This document shows, in pieces, positions 40,589 through 47,352 of a stretch of DNA of 64,000 nucleotides. The notes beneath the pieces were generated by a model. That model saw only the letters and a program-made list of their open reading frames with translations. It made no database searches and was not told where the DNA came from. The stretch lies in contig JANQSF010000098.1 in assembly GCA_028284155.1 (NCBI GenBank), positions 1 to 64,000 of the forward strand. The letters run 5' to 3'. Position numbers and translations under genes: made by a program. Every line of letters starts with the position of its first letter. The stretch's first letter is position 1. Source of the stretch: Phycisphaeraceae bacterium. GTDB lineage: Bacteria; Planctomycetota; Phycisphaerae; Phycisphaerales; Phycisphaeraceae.

Positions 40589-42001
40589 TCAGATGTCGTA
40601 GTACATCGAGAACTCGTACGGGTGCGGCCGCAGTTTGAGGGCGTTGACCTCGTTTTCCATTTTGTAGTCGATCCACGTGTCGACGACGTCCTGCGTGAAC
40701 ACGTCGCCCTTGAGCAGGAAGGCGTGGTCGTCTTGCAGGGCGGTCAGCGCCTCTTCGAGCGTGCCCGGCGTCTTGGGGATGCCGGCCGCGGTCTCGGGGT
40801 CGAGGTCGTAGATGTTCACGTCCAGCGGCTTGCCCGGGTCGATCTTGTTCTGGATGCCGTCGAGGGCGGCCATAAGCAGCGCGCTGAACGCCAGGTAGCC
40901 GTTGGCTGACGGGTCGGGGCAGCGGAACTCGAACCGCTTGGCCTTGGGCGACGGCGAGTAAACCGGGATGCGGACCGAGGCTGAGCGGTTGCGCTGGCTC
41001 ATCGCCAGGTTGACCGGCGCTTCGAAGCCAGGGACTAAGCGCTTGTAAGAGTTGGTCGACGGGTTGGTGAAGGCGCACACGGCGCGGGCGTGCTTGAGGA
41101 CGCCGCCGATCGCGTGCAGAGCGGTCTCGGACAGGCCCGCGTAGCCGTCGCCGGCAAACAGCGGTTGGCCGTCCTTCCACAGGGACATGTGCGTGTGCAT
41201 GCCGGAGCCGTTGTCGTTCCAGATCGGCTTGGGCATGAAGGTCGCGCTCTTGCCGTGCTGCGCGGCGACGTTCTTGATGATGTACTTGTACTTCATCAGC
41301 TTGTCGCCCATTTCGACCAGCGGGCTGAAGCGCATGTCGATCTCACACTGACCGCCGGTTGATACCTCGTGGTGGTGGCATTCGACGTCGATGCCGGCCT
41401 CGATCATGCGTAGGACCATCTCGGTCCGGATGTCCATGAGCGTGTCGGACGGCGAGCAGGGGAAGTAGCCTTCCTTGTAGCGCAGCTTGTGGCCGAGGTT
41501 CGGCTCCTCGTACGTGCCGGTGTTCCACGCGCCCTCGATCGAGTCGACGTGGTAGAACGCCTCGTGTTCGTTCGAGTCGTAGCGCACGTCGTCGAAGACG
41601 AAGAACTCAGCCTCGGGGCCGCAGAAGCAGGTGTCGGCGATGCCGGTCGACTGGAGGTAGGCGATCGACTTCTTGGCGATGTTGCGCGGGTCGCGGGTGT
41701 AGTCGCTGCCGGTCACCGGGTCCTGAATATTGCAGATCAGGCAGAGCGTGGGCACCGCGCGGAACGGGTCCATGAACGCCGTGTCGGCCTGCGGCATCAG
41801 CAGCATGTCCGACTCGTTGATCGCCTGCCAGCCGCGGATCGACGAGCCGTCGAACCCGAAGCCTTCTTTGAAGCAGTCTTCGGTCAGCTCGCTGATCGGG
41901 TAGCTTGTGTGTTGCCAGATGCCGGGGAAGTCGAGGAAGCGCAGGTCGAGGATCTTGGCGCCGTTCTCTTTAGCCAGGGCAATCACTTCTTTCGGTGTCA
42001 C
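40589..42001 (-). CDS. glnA: Glutamine synthetase type I
   Basis: 470 residues, typical for GSI dodecamers, from GTG 42001. Makes glutamine from glutamate and ammonia using ATP. Visible signatures: [19 protein letters not shown] (N-terminal, Asp50 loop region), [17 protein letters not shown] (metal site), [20 protein letters not shown] (ATP and glutamate site) and [19 protein letters not shown] carries Tyr at about 398, the position adenylylated in enzymes of the GSI-beta type, so covalent control by an adenylyltransferase is possible. A sigma-54 type promoter lies upstream (42136-42151), matching nitrogen-limited induction. Confidence 0.97.
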   Translation of the reverse strand: MTPKEVIALAKENGAKILDLRFLDFPGIWQHTSYPISELTEDCFKEGFGFDGSSIRGWQAINESDMLLMPQADTAFMDPFRAVPTLCLICNIQDPVTGSDYTRDPRNIAKKSIAYLQSTGIADTCFCGPEAEFFVFDDVRYDSNEHEAFYHVDSIEGAWNTGTYEEPNLGHKLRYKEGYFPCSPSDTLMDIRTEMVLRMIEAGIDVECHHHEVSTGGQCEIDMRFSPLVEMGDKLMKYKYIIKNVAAQHGKSATFMPKPIWNDNGSGMHTHMSLWKDGQPLFAGDGYAGLSETALHAIGGVLKHARAVCAFTNPSTNSYKRLVPGFEAPVNLAMSQRNRSASVRIPVYSPSPKAKRFEFRCPDPSANGYLAFSALLMAALDGIQNKIDPGKPLDVNIYDLDPETAAGIPKTPGTLEEALTALQDDHAFLLKGDVFTQDVVDTWIDYKMENEVNALKLRPHPYEFSMYYDI

Positions 42002-42135
42002 GATGCGTCCCTTTCAAGTAGGGGGTAACGGGGCGTGGAATCGCTGTGATTCGTCGTTGGAATGGAGCCGCGCGGGCGTGCTGAGTGGAACCGGTGCGCG
42101 ACGTGAGCAAACCGATAGCTTCGGGTTTGATCCTT

Positions 42136-42151
42136 GGCAATGGGCGTGCCA
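42136..42151 (-). promoter_or_regulatory. Sigma-54 promoter of glnA
   Basis: On the minus strand TGGCACGCCCATTGCC matches the -24/-12 consensus (TGGCACG-N4-TTGCW), with the invariant GG and GC separated by exactly 10 bp. Transcription would start near 42125, about 124 nt before the GTG. Activation by an NtrC-like enhancer protein is expected from family knowledge. Confidence 0.75.
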
Positions 42152-42182
42152 GTTGAGGGTCGCGTGGGCGTCCGGTGATTAA

Positions 42183-42199
42183 GCCTTGTTTCACAAGGC
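42183..42199. promoter_or_regulatory. Palindrome upstream of the sigma-54 promoter
   Basis: gccttgtttcacaaggc, a 7+3+7 palindrome centred about 65 bp upstream of the predicted start. It is a candidate activator binding site; its match to a known NtrC box is poor. Confidence 0.4.
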
Positions 42200-42258
42200 C
42201 TTGCGATCAGACGACCATTCCCTGCCCGACTCGGTTCCGCCGATCCGTGCCTGTTTTG

Positions 42259-42335
42259 TTGGCATCCTGCCCAAGAGTGTGCGACGCGATGCCTATTAAA
42301 CAGGCAAGGCGAGGCCCTTTGATCAAGGGCTTGCC
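42259..42335. promoter_or_regulatory. Distal palindromes upstream of glnA
   Basis: gccctttgatcaagggc (42314-42330) is nested within ggcaag...cttgcc (42303-42335); also gcctgtttt (about 42259) pairs with aaacaggc (about 42297-42304). These could be enhancer sites or the terminator of rmuC, which ends at 42436 and points into this region. Confidence 0.3.
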
Positions 42336-42435
42336 GCGACGCGGGGCGACAGGGTAGTGTTTTGATTACCGCATTGCAAATGGGAGGTGACCGCGCCGCT
42401 TACCGCAGTTGTGCGATTGTGAGCGGGCGATCGAG

Positions 42436-43824
42436 TCAATCCTCATCGACGCCGTCGGCCGGCGCGAGGTGGGCGACGGGGCGAACGGTGTCCTGCACGA
42501 TCCGGACTTCACCCTCGGCGGGCAGTTCCTTTTTCGAGTCAGCCCCCAGCGCGCGGAACTGGCGGGCCGTCACGAGGAATCGCGACTCCAGCGAGCCGAC
42601 GAAGTCGTTGTACGACCCGATCGCGTTGTCCAGGTGTTTGCCCAGCCGATCGGCCTTGTCCACAAGGATGGCCAATCGCTCGTGCAACTGCACGCCCAAG
42701 TCGCGCACCTGCTCCGCCGACTCAGCCAACCGCTCTTCCCGCCAGCCCATTTCGACCGCCTTGAGCAGCGCGATCAAGGTCGTCGGCGAGGCAATCACGA
42801 CGTTCAGGTTCATCGCCCGCTCGATCAGGTCAGGACGAAGCTGCACCGCCGCCTGCAGGAACGCTTCGCCCGGGATGAACAGCACGACGAAGTCCGGGCT
42901 GCGGTCGAACTGCCGCTGATACGCCTTGGCGGAAAGCTGTTTGATCTTGTCATCGACCTGCTGCGCATGTCGTTCCAGGCAACGCATGCGGTCGGACTCG
43001 CTCTCGCATTCAAGCGCCTCGATGTACGCGTTGATCGGCGTCTTGGCGTCGATCACGATCGTGCGACCCGCAGGCAGGTTCACGACCATGTCCGGCTGAA
43101 GGCGACCCTCATCGGTCTCGACGTTCTGCTGCTCGGTAAAGTCGCAGTGCGGGATCATGCCGGCCAATTCGGCCACGCGACGCAACTGCACCTCGCCCCA
43201 TCGGCCGCGCACCTCGGGGCGACGCAACGCCTTGCCCAGCTTGGCCGTTTCGTTGCGCAGCTTGTCCTGCGCGTCGAATAGTTGCAGCAGCCGTTCGCCC
43301 AAACCACCGTGCGCTTCGCGGTGACGCTTGTCCATTTCGACGAACGCCTGTTCCTGCTTGGCCAACGCCTCGCGCAACGGTTTGACCAGTGATTCGATCG
43401 CCTGCTTGCGCTGTTCGAGTTGCTGCTTGGCGTCTTTCTGATCGCTCTCGAATGTTTTCTTGGCCAATTGCAGGAACTGCTGGTTCGCCTCGCGCAGTGT
43501 CTTGCCCGCCAGCGCGTCGAACGTCTCACGGGCCTGCTTCTGCGCCGCTTCGAACTGTTCGACCCGGTCCTGAAGTCGTTTCTTTTGAGCGTCGATCTCG
43601 CCCCGCAGCGCGGTCAGGTCGATGTCGCGGGCGTGGATCGTTTCCTGAAACGACGCGGCCTGCTGCTCAGCCGACTCGAGTTCCGCCCGCGCGTCGCGCA
43701 GGTTGGCCTCGGCCTGCTCACGCTGCGCACGCCACGACTTGCGGTCGGCGAGCAACCAGACACACAGGCCGGCCGCGACGGCGGAGAGAGTCCCGAAAAC
43801 GATGGCGAGGATCGTTGGCAGCAC
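42436..43824 (-). CDS. rmuC: RmuC family protein
   Basis: 462 residues. An N-terminal transmembrane helix (LPTILAIVFGTLSAVAAGLC) is followed by a long coiled coil (residues about 30-170, heptad-rich with many Gln/Glu) and the RmuC domain: LGKALRRPEVRGRWGEVQLR, MVVNLPAGRTIVIDAKTPIN (nuclease-like Asp/Lys), FVVLFIPGEAFLQAAVQLRP and MNLNVVIASPTTLIALLKAV. RmuC limits inversion of DNA at short inverted repeats and was proposed to be a nuclease. The presence of many inverted repeats in this genome makes its role of interest. Transcribed towards glnA. Confidence 0.94.
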   Translation of the reverse strand: MLPTILAIVFGTLSAVAAGLCVWLLADRKSWRAQREQAEANLRDARAELESAEQQAASFQETIHARDIDLTALRGEIDAQKKRLQDRVEQFEAAQKQARETFDALAGKTLREANQQFLQLAKKTFESDQKDAKQQLEQRKQAIESLVKPLREALAKQEQAFVEMDKRHREAHGGLGERLLQLFDAQDKLRNETAKLGKALRRPEVRGRWGEVQLRRVAELAGMIPHCDFTEQQNVETDEGRLQPDMVVNLPAGRTIVIDAKTPINAYIEALECESESDRMRCLERHAQQVDDKIKQLSAKAYQRQFDRSPDFVVLFIPGEAFLQAAVQLRPDLIERAMNLNVVIASPTTLIALLKAVEMGWREERLAESAEQVRDLGVQLHERLAILVDKADRLGKHLDNAIGSYNDFVGSLESRFLVTARQFRALGADSKKELPAEGEVRIVQDTVRPVAHLAPADGVDED

Positions 43825-43904
43825 GTGACGATTCTATACGGTGAACCGTCGGGGCGCTTCGGCGTGAACCGGGTCTGCGGACAGACCCGACTTGGGGTTC
43901 ATCA

Positions 43905-43975
43905 GTAGGGTGGGCACTGCCCACCACAGAGCACGACCACGCAACGACAATCGATGGTGGGCAGTGCCCACCCTA
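43905..43975. repeat. Twin inverted repeat, family A
   Basis: GTAGGGTGGGCACTGCCCAC (C) faces GGTGGGCAGTGCCCACCCTAC across about 26 bp. A small stem gggtctgcggacagaccc lies just upstream (43871-43888). Confidence 0.9.
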
Positions 43976-44011
43976 CGCGTGAATCGAATCCACACCGTGG
44001 TCCGAGCTTGC

Positions 44012-44806
44012 TTACGCAAACGCGTCGATCAGTTTTGGCTCGCGGCGTTCGAGTCGGCCGGCGAGCAGATGTTCAGCCATACGGTCGTCGAACAGGTCGT
44101 AGTTGACGCGCAGGTGGTGGGCTTTGAAGTCGGTCGAGACGAACAGCTTGCCGCTGCCGCGTTGGCGGTGCCGTTGCCAGCCGCCGCGCGTGTCGAACTG
44201 TTCGAGCAGGCGGACAGCACTGTCGACACCGGCGTGTACGGCCTTGCATGCGATGTCGTGGATGCCGTCGTCGACGTGCAGTTGCGGCGTTGCCTGATGC
44301 ACGATGTCACCCGCGTCCGGCTCAGCGACCAGGTCGTGCAGCGTCATGCCGGCGCAGAGCGGCTCAAGGAAGTAGAACGGCCAGAACAGGGTTGCGACAC
44401 CGCGGTAGCGCGGTGACAGGCCGCCGTGCATGTTCAGCGTGTCACGCGGCAGCGCGTCGAGCAGCGGCGGCTTGATGAGTCCCGTGCCGTAGACCAGCGC
44501 GACGTCAGGTTTCGTGTCACGGACGAACGTGGCGGTCGCGTCGCTGTTCAGGCCATCCTTGTCCGTGCGATGCGTCGGGCATGCCGGGGGCGGGTCGTCG
44601 GTGAAGTGCCGAAGCTCCGCTTCGTCGCGCGCGGCGAAGTGGCGCATCCAGTTGCGCGCGTCGTGTTCGTTGACCCCCTCCGGCGGGGGCGGCGTCATCG
44701 TCTCGCGTGTTTCGAGCACGAGGCCACACAGGCCGAACGCTTCGTGCACGGCCCGTGCGTAGTGACGGTGGCGACGGTGGTCACCGGTGATCATGAGGGT
44801 GCGCAT
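44012..44806 (-). CDS. Formyltransferase family protein
   Basis: 264 residues. The formyl-transferase core (PF00551-like) is recognisable: KPDVALVYGTGLIKPPLLDA, then LNMHGGLSPRYRGVATLFWP, which holds the catalytic Asn and His plus the conserved S/LSPRYRG, and TLHDLVAEPDAGDIVHQATP with the catalytic Asp. Members use N10-formyltetrahydrofolate, for example on amino sugars of surface polysaccharides or on tRNA; the neighbouring DUF4910 gene favours a glycan role. The order on the same strand is DUF4910 gene, repeat fragments, then this gene. Confidence 0.85.
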   Translation of the reverse strand: MRTLMITGDHRRHRHYARAVHEAFGLCGLVLETRETMTPPPPEGVNEHDARNWMRHFAARDEAELRHFTDDPPPACPTHRTDKDGLNSDATATFVRDTKPDVALVYGTGLIKPPLLDALPRDTLNMHGGLSPRYRGVATLFWPFYFLEPLCAGMTLHDLVAEPDAGDIVHQATPQLHVDDGIHDIACKAVHAGVDSAVRLLEQFDTRGGWQRHRQRGSGKLFVSTDFKAHHLRVNYDLFDDRMAEHLLAGRLERREPKLIDAFA

Positions 44807-44822
44807 TCACTACTCGCTGCTA

Positions 44823-44848
44823 TTTAGCCGCGTCGCTTGCGACGCGTA
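44823..44848. repeat. Single palindrome, family G
   Basis: tttagccgcgtcgcttgcga (cgcg), identical in its first 24 bases to the left arm at 14334. Confidence 0.75.
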
Positions 44849-44882
44849 CGGGCGCGTACACGTTTTGAGGTAGTGGGGCAGA

Positions 44883-44913
44883 CCGTGAAACGCTGCGCTT
44901 ATTCACAGGCACC
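44883..44913. repeat. Single arm, family K
   Basis: ccgtgaaacgctgcgcttat (tcacaggcaccc): one arm of family K without its partner; the partner was lost or never formed. Confidence 0.75.
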
Positions 44914-44923
44914 CATGGCGGCG

Positions 44924-46510
44924 TTAAACCTCAGTATCTCCGACCACCTCCAACAACCCGTGTTCACACAGCACGCGGGCCGCGTCGTGCAGTTGCGTCA
45001 TGGGCAGGCCGGTCTTCTCGACGATGTCGGTCAGCGAATGCGAGCCGTCGCTGTAGAACATCACCCAGCGCAGGGCGTCCAGTTCGTCGCCGCGGACGGT
45101 GACCGGCTCGCGCAGGCCATACACGCGTTGTTGGTGCGACGCGCCCAGCGACGACGCCGGTTGCAGGATCGCGCCGCCCAGCGACGGGTACAGGCCGCGC
45201 TTGCCCAGCATCGGCTCGCACTGCGGGCACAGCGAGCGGTACGTGTCGTCCTGTTCGAGCTTCTCGATCGCGCCGAGATACAGTTCGAGCGTCACCACCA
45301 GTTGTTCAGCCGTCGCGAACGTCAGGTCGTCCATCGACGTGTGGTACTCGTCGTACTCGAAGTACTTGTCTTTGCAGATCGTGCCGACGGGGATGCGCCA
45401 CGCGGGTTGCGAGTATTGGCGTTCGTCGCTGCCGTTGATGTCGAACGGGTAATCGATGGCGTGCACGCCGCGTTCGGCGAAGGTCAGTCGCACAGCCCGG
45501 TCGATTGCGTGGTCGCCGAGGAACGTCGGCTTGTAGCCGATGTCTCCTCGCCCGGCGACGGTCGTTATGACAAACCCGCCGTCGAGTTGGCGCATCGCGT
45601 CGGCGTGTTCGTGTAGGTAGACGATCGCGCCAATTGTCTCGGGGACGAACACGAACCGGTACATGTGCCGCGTGCCCCGCCGTTGCAGTTCGCGCGCCAG
45701 CAACGTCGCAAGCACGACCCCCGACAGGTTGTCATTCACCATCGACGGGTGGCAGCAGTAGGTCGAGATGAGGTATTGCCTGGCGTCTGATGCCCCACTT
45801 TCAGCGTGGGCTCGCGTCGCACGCCCCGGAACGACCATGTCTGCGTATGTCAGACTTCCGGGTTCAAGTGTCGAGTCGATGTAGACGTGGTACCTCGCCG
45901 CGCGGTTCAACGTCTCCAGCTTGCGTTGCGTCAGGCAGAAGCCCCAGTCGCGCTTGTAGTAGCTCGTGCGGTACGGCACGGCGGTCGGCCGATCGGGCAG
46001 CGTGTGCAGGCGCGGTCGCAGGTCGTTGTATGACATCACGGCGTCGACCGGCTCGCTGTAGCCGACGACGTGCAGGTTGCTCCGCTGGAAGTCGATGACC
46101 TTCCGCCCAGTCTCGTCTTTGACCCACGCGTTGCGGATGTTCCACTCGTCGGGCACGGTCCAGTCGAAGCAGGTCGTGCCGGAGGCGATTTCGTGTGTGT
46201 CGATCGGCACGACACGCTTGAGGATGTCGAACGTCTGGCGGACGCCGTCGCCCGTGAGGCTTCGGCAGATCGGGAACAGCTCGCGCAGCAGGGCGTCAGC
46301 CTCGGCAATGAGGTCGGCCCGGGCGGCATCGTGTGACGTGCGGTGCGAGTTGGTGGCGAGCGTGCTCAATGCAACAAACCCGAGGCCCCGTGGGTCGATC
46401 GGCTGGATGGCGGGGTGCGCTGAAGCGGCTGCCGATAACCGGCCGGATCGAACTTGCCCGCCTCGGGTCGCTCCGTACAATGCGGCCCGAATCGCGTTAC
46501 ACGTCGACAT
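44924..46510 (-). CDS. DUF4910-type aminopeptidase-like protein with winged-helix tail
   Basis: 528 residues from ATG 46510; family members are nearer 430-480, and a TTG at 46369 would give 481, which fits better and also clears the tpx promoter. The core is a Zn-aminopeptidase fold: LFPICRSLTGDGVRQTFDIL, YLISTYCCHPSMVNDNLSGV with His and Asp metal ligands, FVFVPETIGAIVYLHEHADA with a catalytic-type Glu, and YDEYHTSMDDLTFA. The C-terminal 80 residues resemble a winged helix (LTDIVEKTGLPMTQLHDAAR). Proteins of this kind recur in polysaccharide clusters beside formyltransferases, as here, but their substrate is unknown. Confidence 0.82.
   Translation of the reverse strand: MSTCNAIRAALYGATRGGQVRSGRLSAAASAHPAIQPIDPRGLGFVALSTLATNSHRTSHDAARADLIAEADALLRELFPICRSLTGDGVRQTFDILKRVVPIDTHEIASGTTCFDWTVPDEWNIRNAWVKDETGRKVIDFQRSNLHVVGYSEPVDAVMSYNDLRPRLHTLPDRPTAVPYRTSYYKRDWGFCLTQRKLETLNRAARYHVYIDSTLEPGSLTYADMVVPGRATRAHAESGASDARQYLISTYCCHPSMVNDNLSGVVLATLLARELQRRGTRHMYRFVFVPETIGAIVYLHEHADAMRQLDGGFVITTVAGRGDIGYKPTFLGDHAIDRAVRLTFAERGVHAIDYPFDINGSDERQYSQPAWRIPVGTICKDKYFEYDEYHTSMDDLTFATAEQLVVTLELYLGAIEKLEQDDTYRSLCPQCEPMLGKRGLYPSLGGAILQPASSLGASHQQRVYGLREPVTVRGDELDALRWVMFYSDGSHSLTDIVEKTGLPMTQLHDAARVLCEHGLLEVVGDTEV
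46454..46481 (+). promoter_or_regulatory. Candidate promoter of tpx
   Basis: TTGCCC (46454-46459) and TACAAT (46476-46481) with 16 bp spacing. The tpx leader would be about 47 nt, with GGAG at 46524-46527 as Shine-Dalgarno. Confidence 0.45.
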
Positions 46511-46534
46511 TCACCCGATTTACGGAGCCAGACC

Positions 46535-47059
46535 ATGCCGCAGCGCTCAGGACTTGTCACTCTCAAGGGCAACCCGCTTACCCTCACCGGCGATGAAGTG
46601 GGCAACGGCCAATCAGCCCCGGACTTCAAGGGCGTGGCCCAAGACCTGTCGGAAAAGACGTTGGCCGATTTCGCCGGCAAGGTCGTGGTGATTAACGCCA
46701 TGCCGTCGCTGGACACGCCCGTCTGCGACTTGCAGACCAAGCGGTTTAACGAAGAGGCGGGCAAACTCGGCGACGCCGTGGCCGTGTTGGCCGTGACGCG
46801 CGACCTGCCGTTCGCCCAGAAGCGATGGTGCGGGGCGACGGGTTCGGACAACGTCTCGACGCTCAGCGACTTCCGCGACGGGTCGTTCGGCCAGTCGTAC
46901 GGGGTTGAGGTGGCGGACGGCCCATTGGCCGGCCTGCTGGCGCGGGCGGTGTTCGTCATCGGCAAAGACGGCAACGTCGCGTACCACGAGATCGTGCCCG
47001 AGATCGCGCAGGAGCCGAACTACGACGCGGCGCTGGAAGCGGTGCAGGCGGCGTTGTGA
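46535..47059 (+). CDS. tpx: Thiol peroxidase (Tpx, atypical 2-Cys peroxiredoxin)
   Basis: 174 residues, the usual size. Reduces hydrogen peroxide and alkyl hydroperoxides with electrons from thioredoxin. The peroxidatic Cys64 lies in PSLDTPVCDLQTKRFNEEAG and the resolving Cys99 in KRWCGATGSDNVSTLSDFRD, with the 34-residue spacing of the Tpx family (Cys61/Cys95 in E. coli). Start chosen by GGAG 7 bp upstream. Divergent from the DUF4910 gene and followed by a hairpin repeat and an intrinsic terminator. Confidence 0.96.
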   Translation: MPQRSGLVTLKGNPLTLTGDEVGNGQSAPDFKGVAQDLSEKTLADFAGKVVVINAMPSLDTPVCDLQTKRFNEEAGKLGDAVAVLAVTRDLPFAQKRWCGATGSDNVSTLSDFRDGSFGQSYGVEVADGPLAGLLARAVFVIGKDGNVAYHEIVPEIAQEPNYDAALEAVQAAL

Positions 47060-47068
47060 ATCTCGAAA

Positions 47069-47179
47069 GGTCACGGCTACGCCGTGGGGTGGTGCGTCCG
47101 CGTGTGTCGCGACTGTTGTGTTGCGACCCGTGAACAACGCGCGCCAATCCGAACCGACCCCACGGCAGAGCCGTGGGAT
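47069..47179. repeat. Twin inverted repeat, family L
   Basis: GGTCACGGCTACGCCGTGGG (GT) faces ACCCCACGGCAGAGCCGTGGGAT across about 66 bp. It lies between tpx and its terminator. Confidence 0.8.
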
Positions 47180-47192
47180 ACAACGAACCAAT

Positions 47193-47233
47193 GCAAAGAA
47201 AACGCCTCGACGCATGTCGAGGCGTTCTTTCTT
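47193..47233. terminator. Bidirectional intrinsic terminator
   Basis: AACGCCTCGAC - gcat - GTCGAGGCGTT forms an 11 bp perfect stem, flanked by aaagaaa on the left and ctttctt on the right, so it can stop transcription from tpx and from the opposite strand. Confidence 0.85.
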
Positions 47234-47286
47234 GATTGAGCGTTTGGGTCGATCGGTCACCCCGGACATGCGTCACATCCCATCTT

Positions 47287-47340
47287 CAGCCGCTCGCGGC
47301 TTAGCGCTCCAATCATCACACGCTAAGCCGCGAGTAGCCT
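47287..47340. repeat. Twin inverted repeat, family O
   Basis: gctcgcggcttagcgct faces acgctaagccgcgagtagc with an 11 bp spacer, so it is essentially one long hairpin. It sits just after the stop of the PA14 gene. Confidence 0.8.
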
Positions 47341-47352
47341 GACGGACACACC

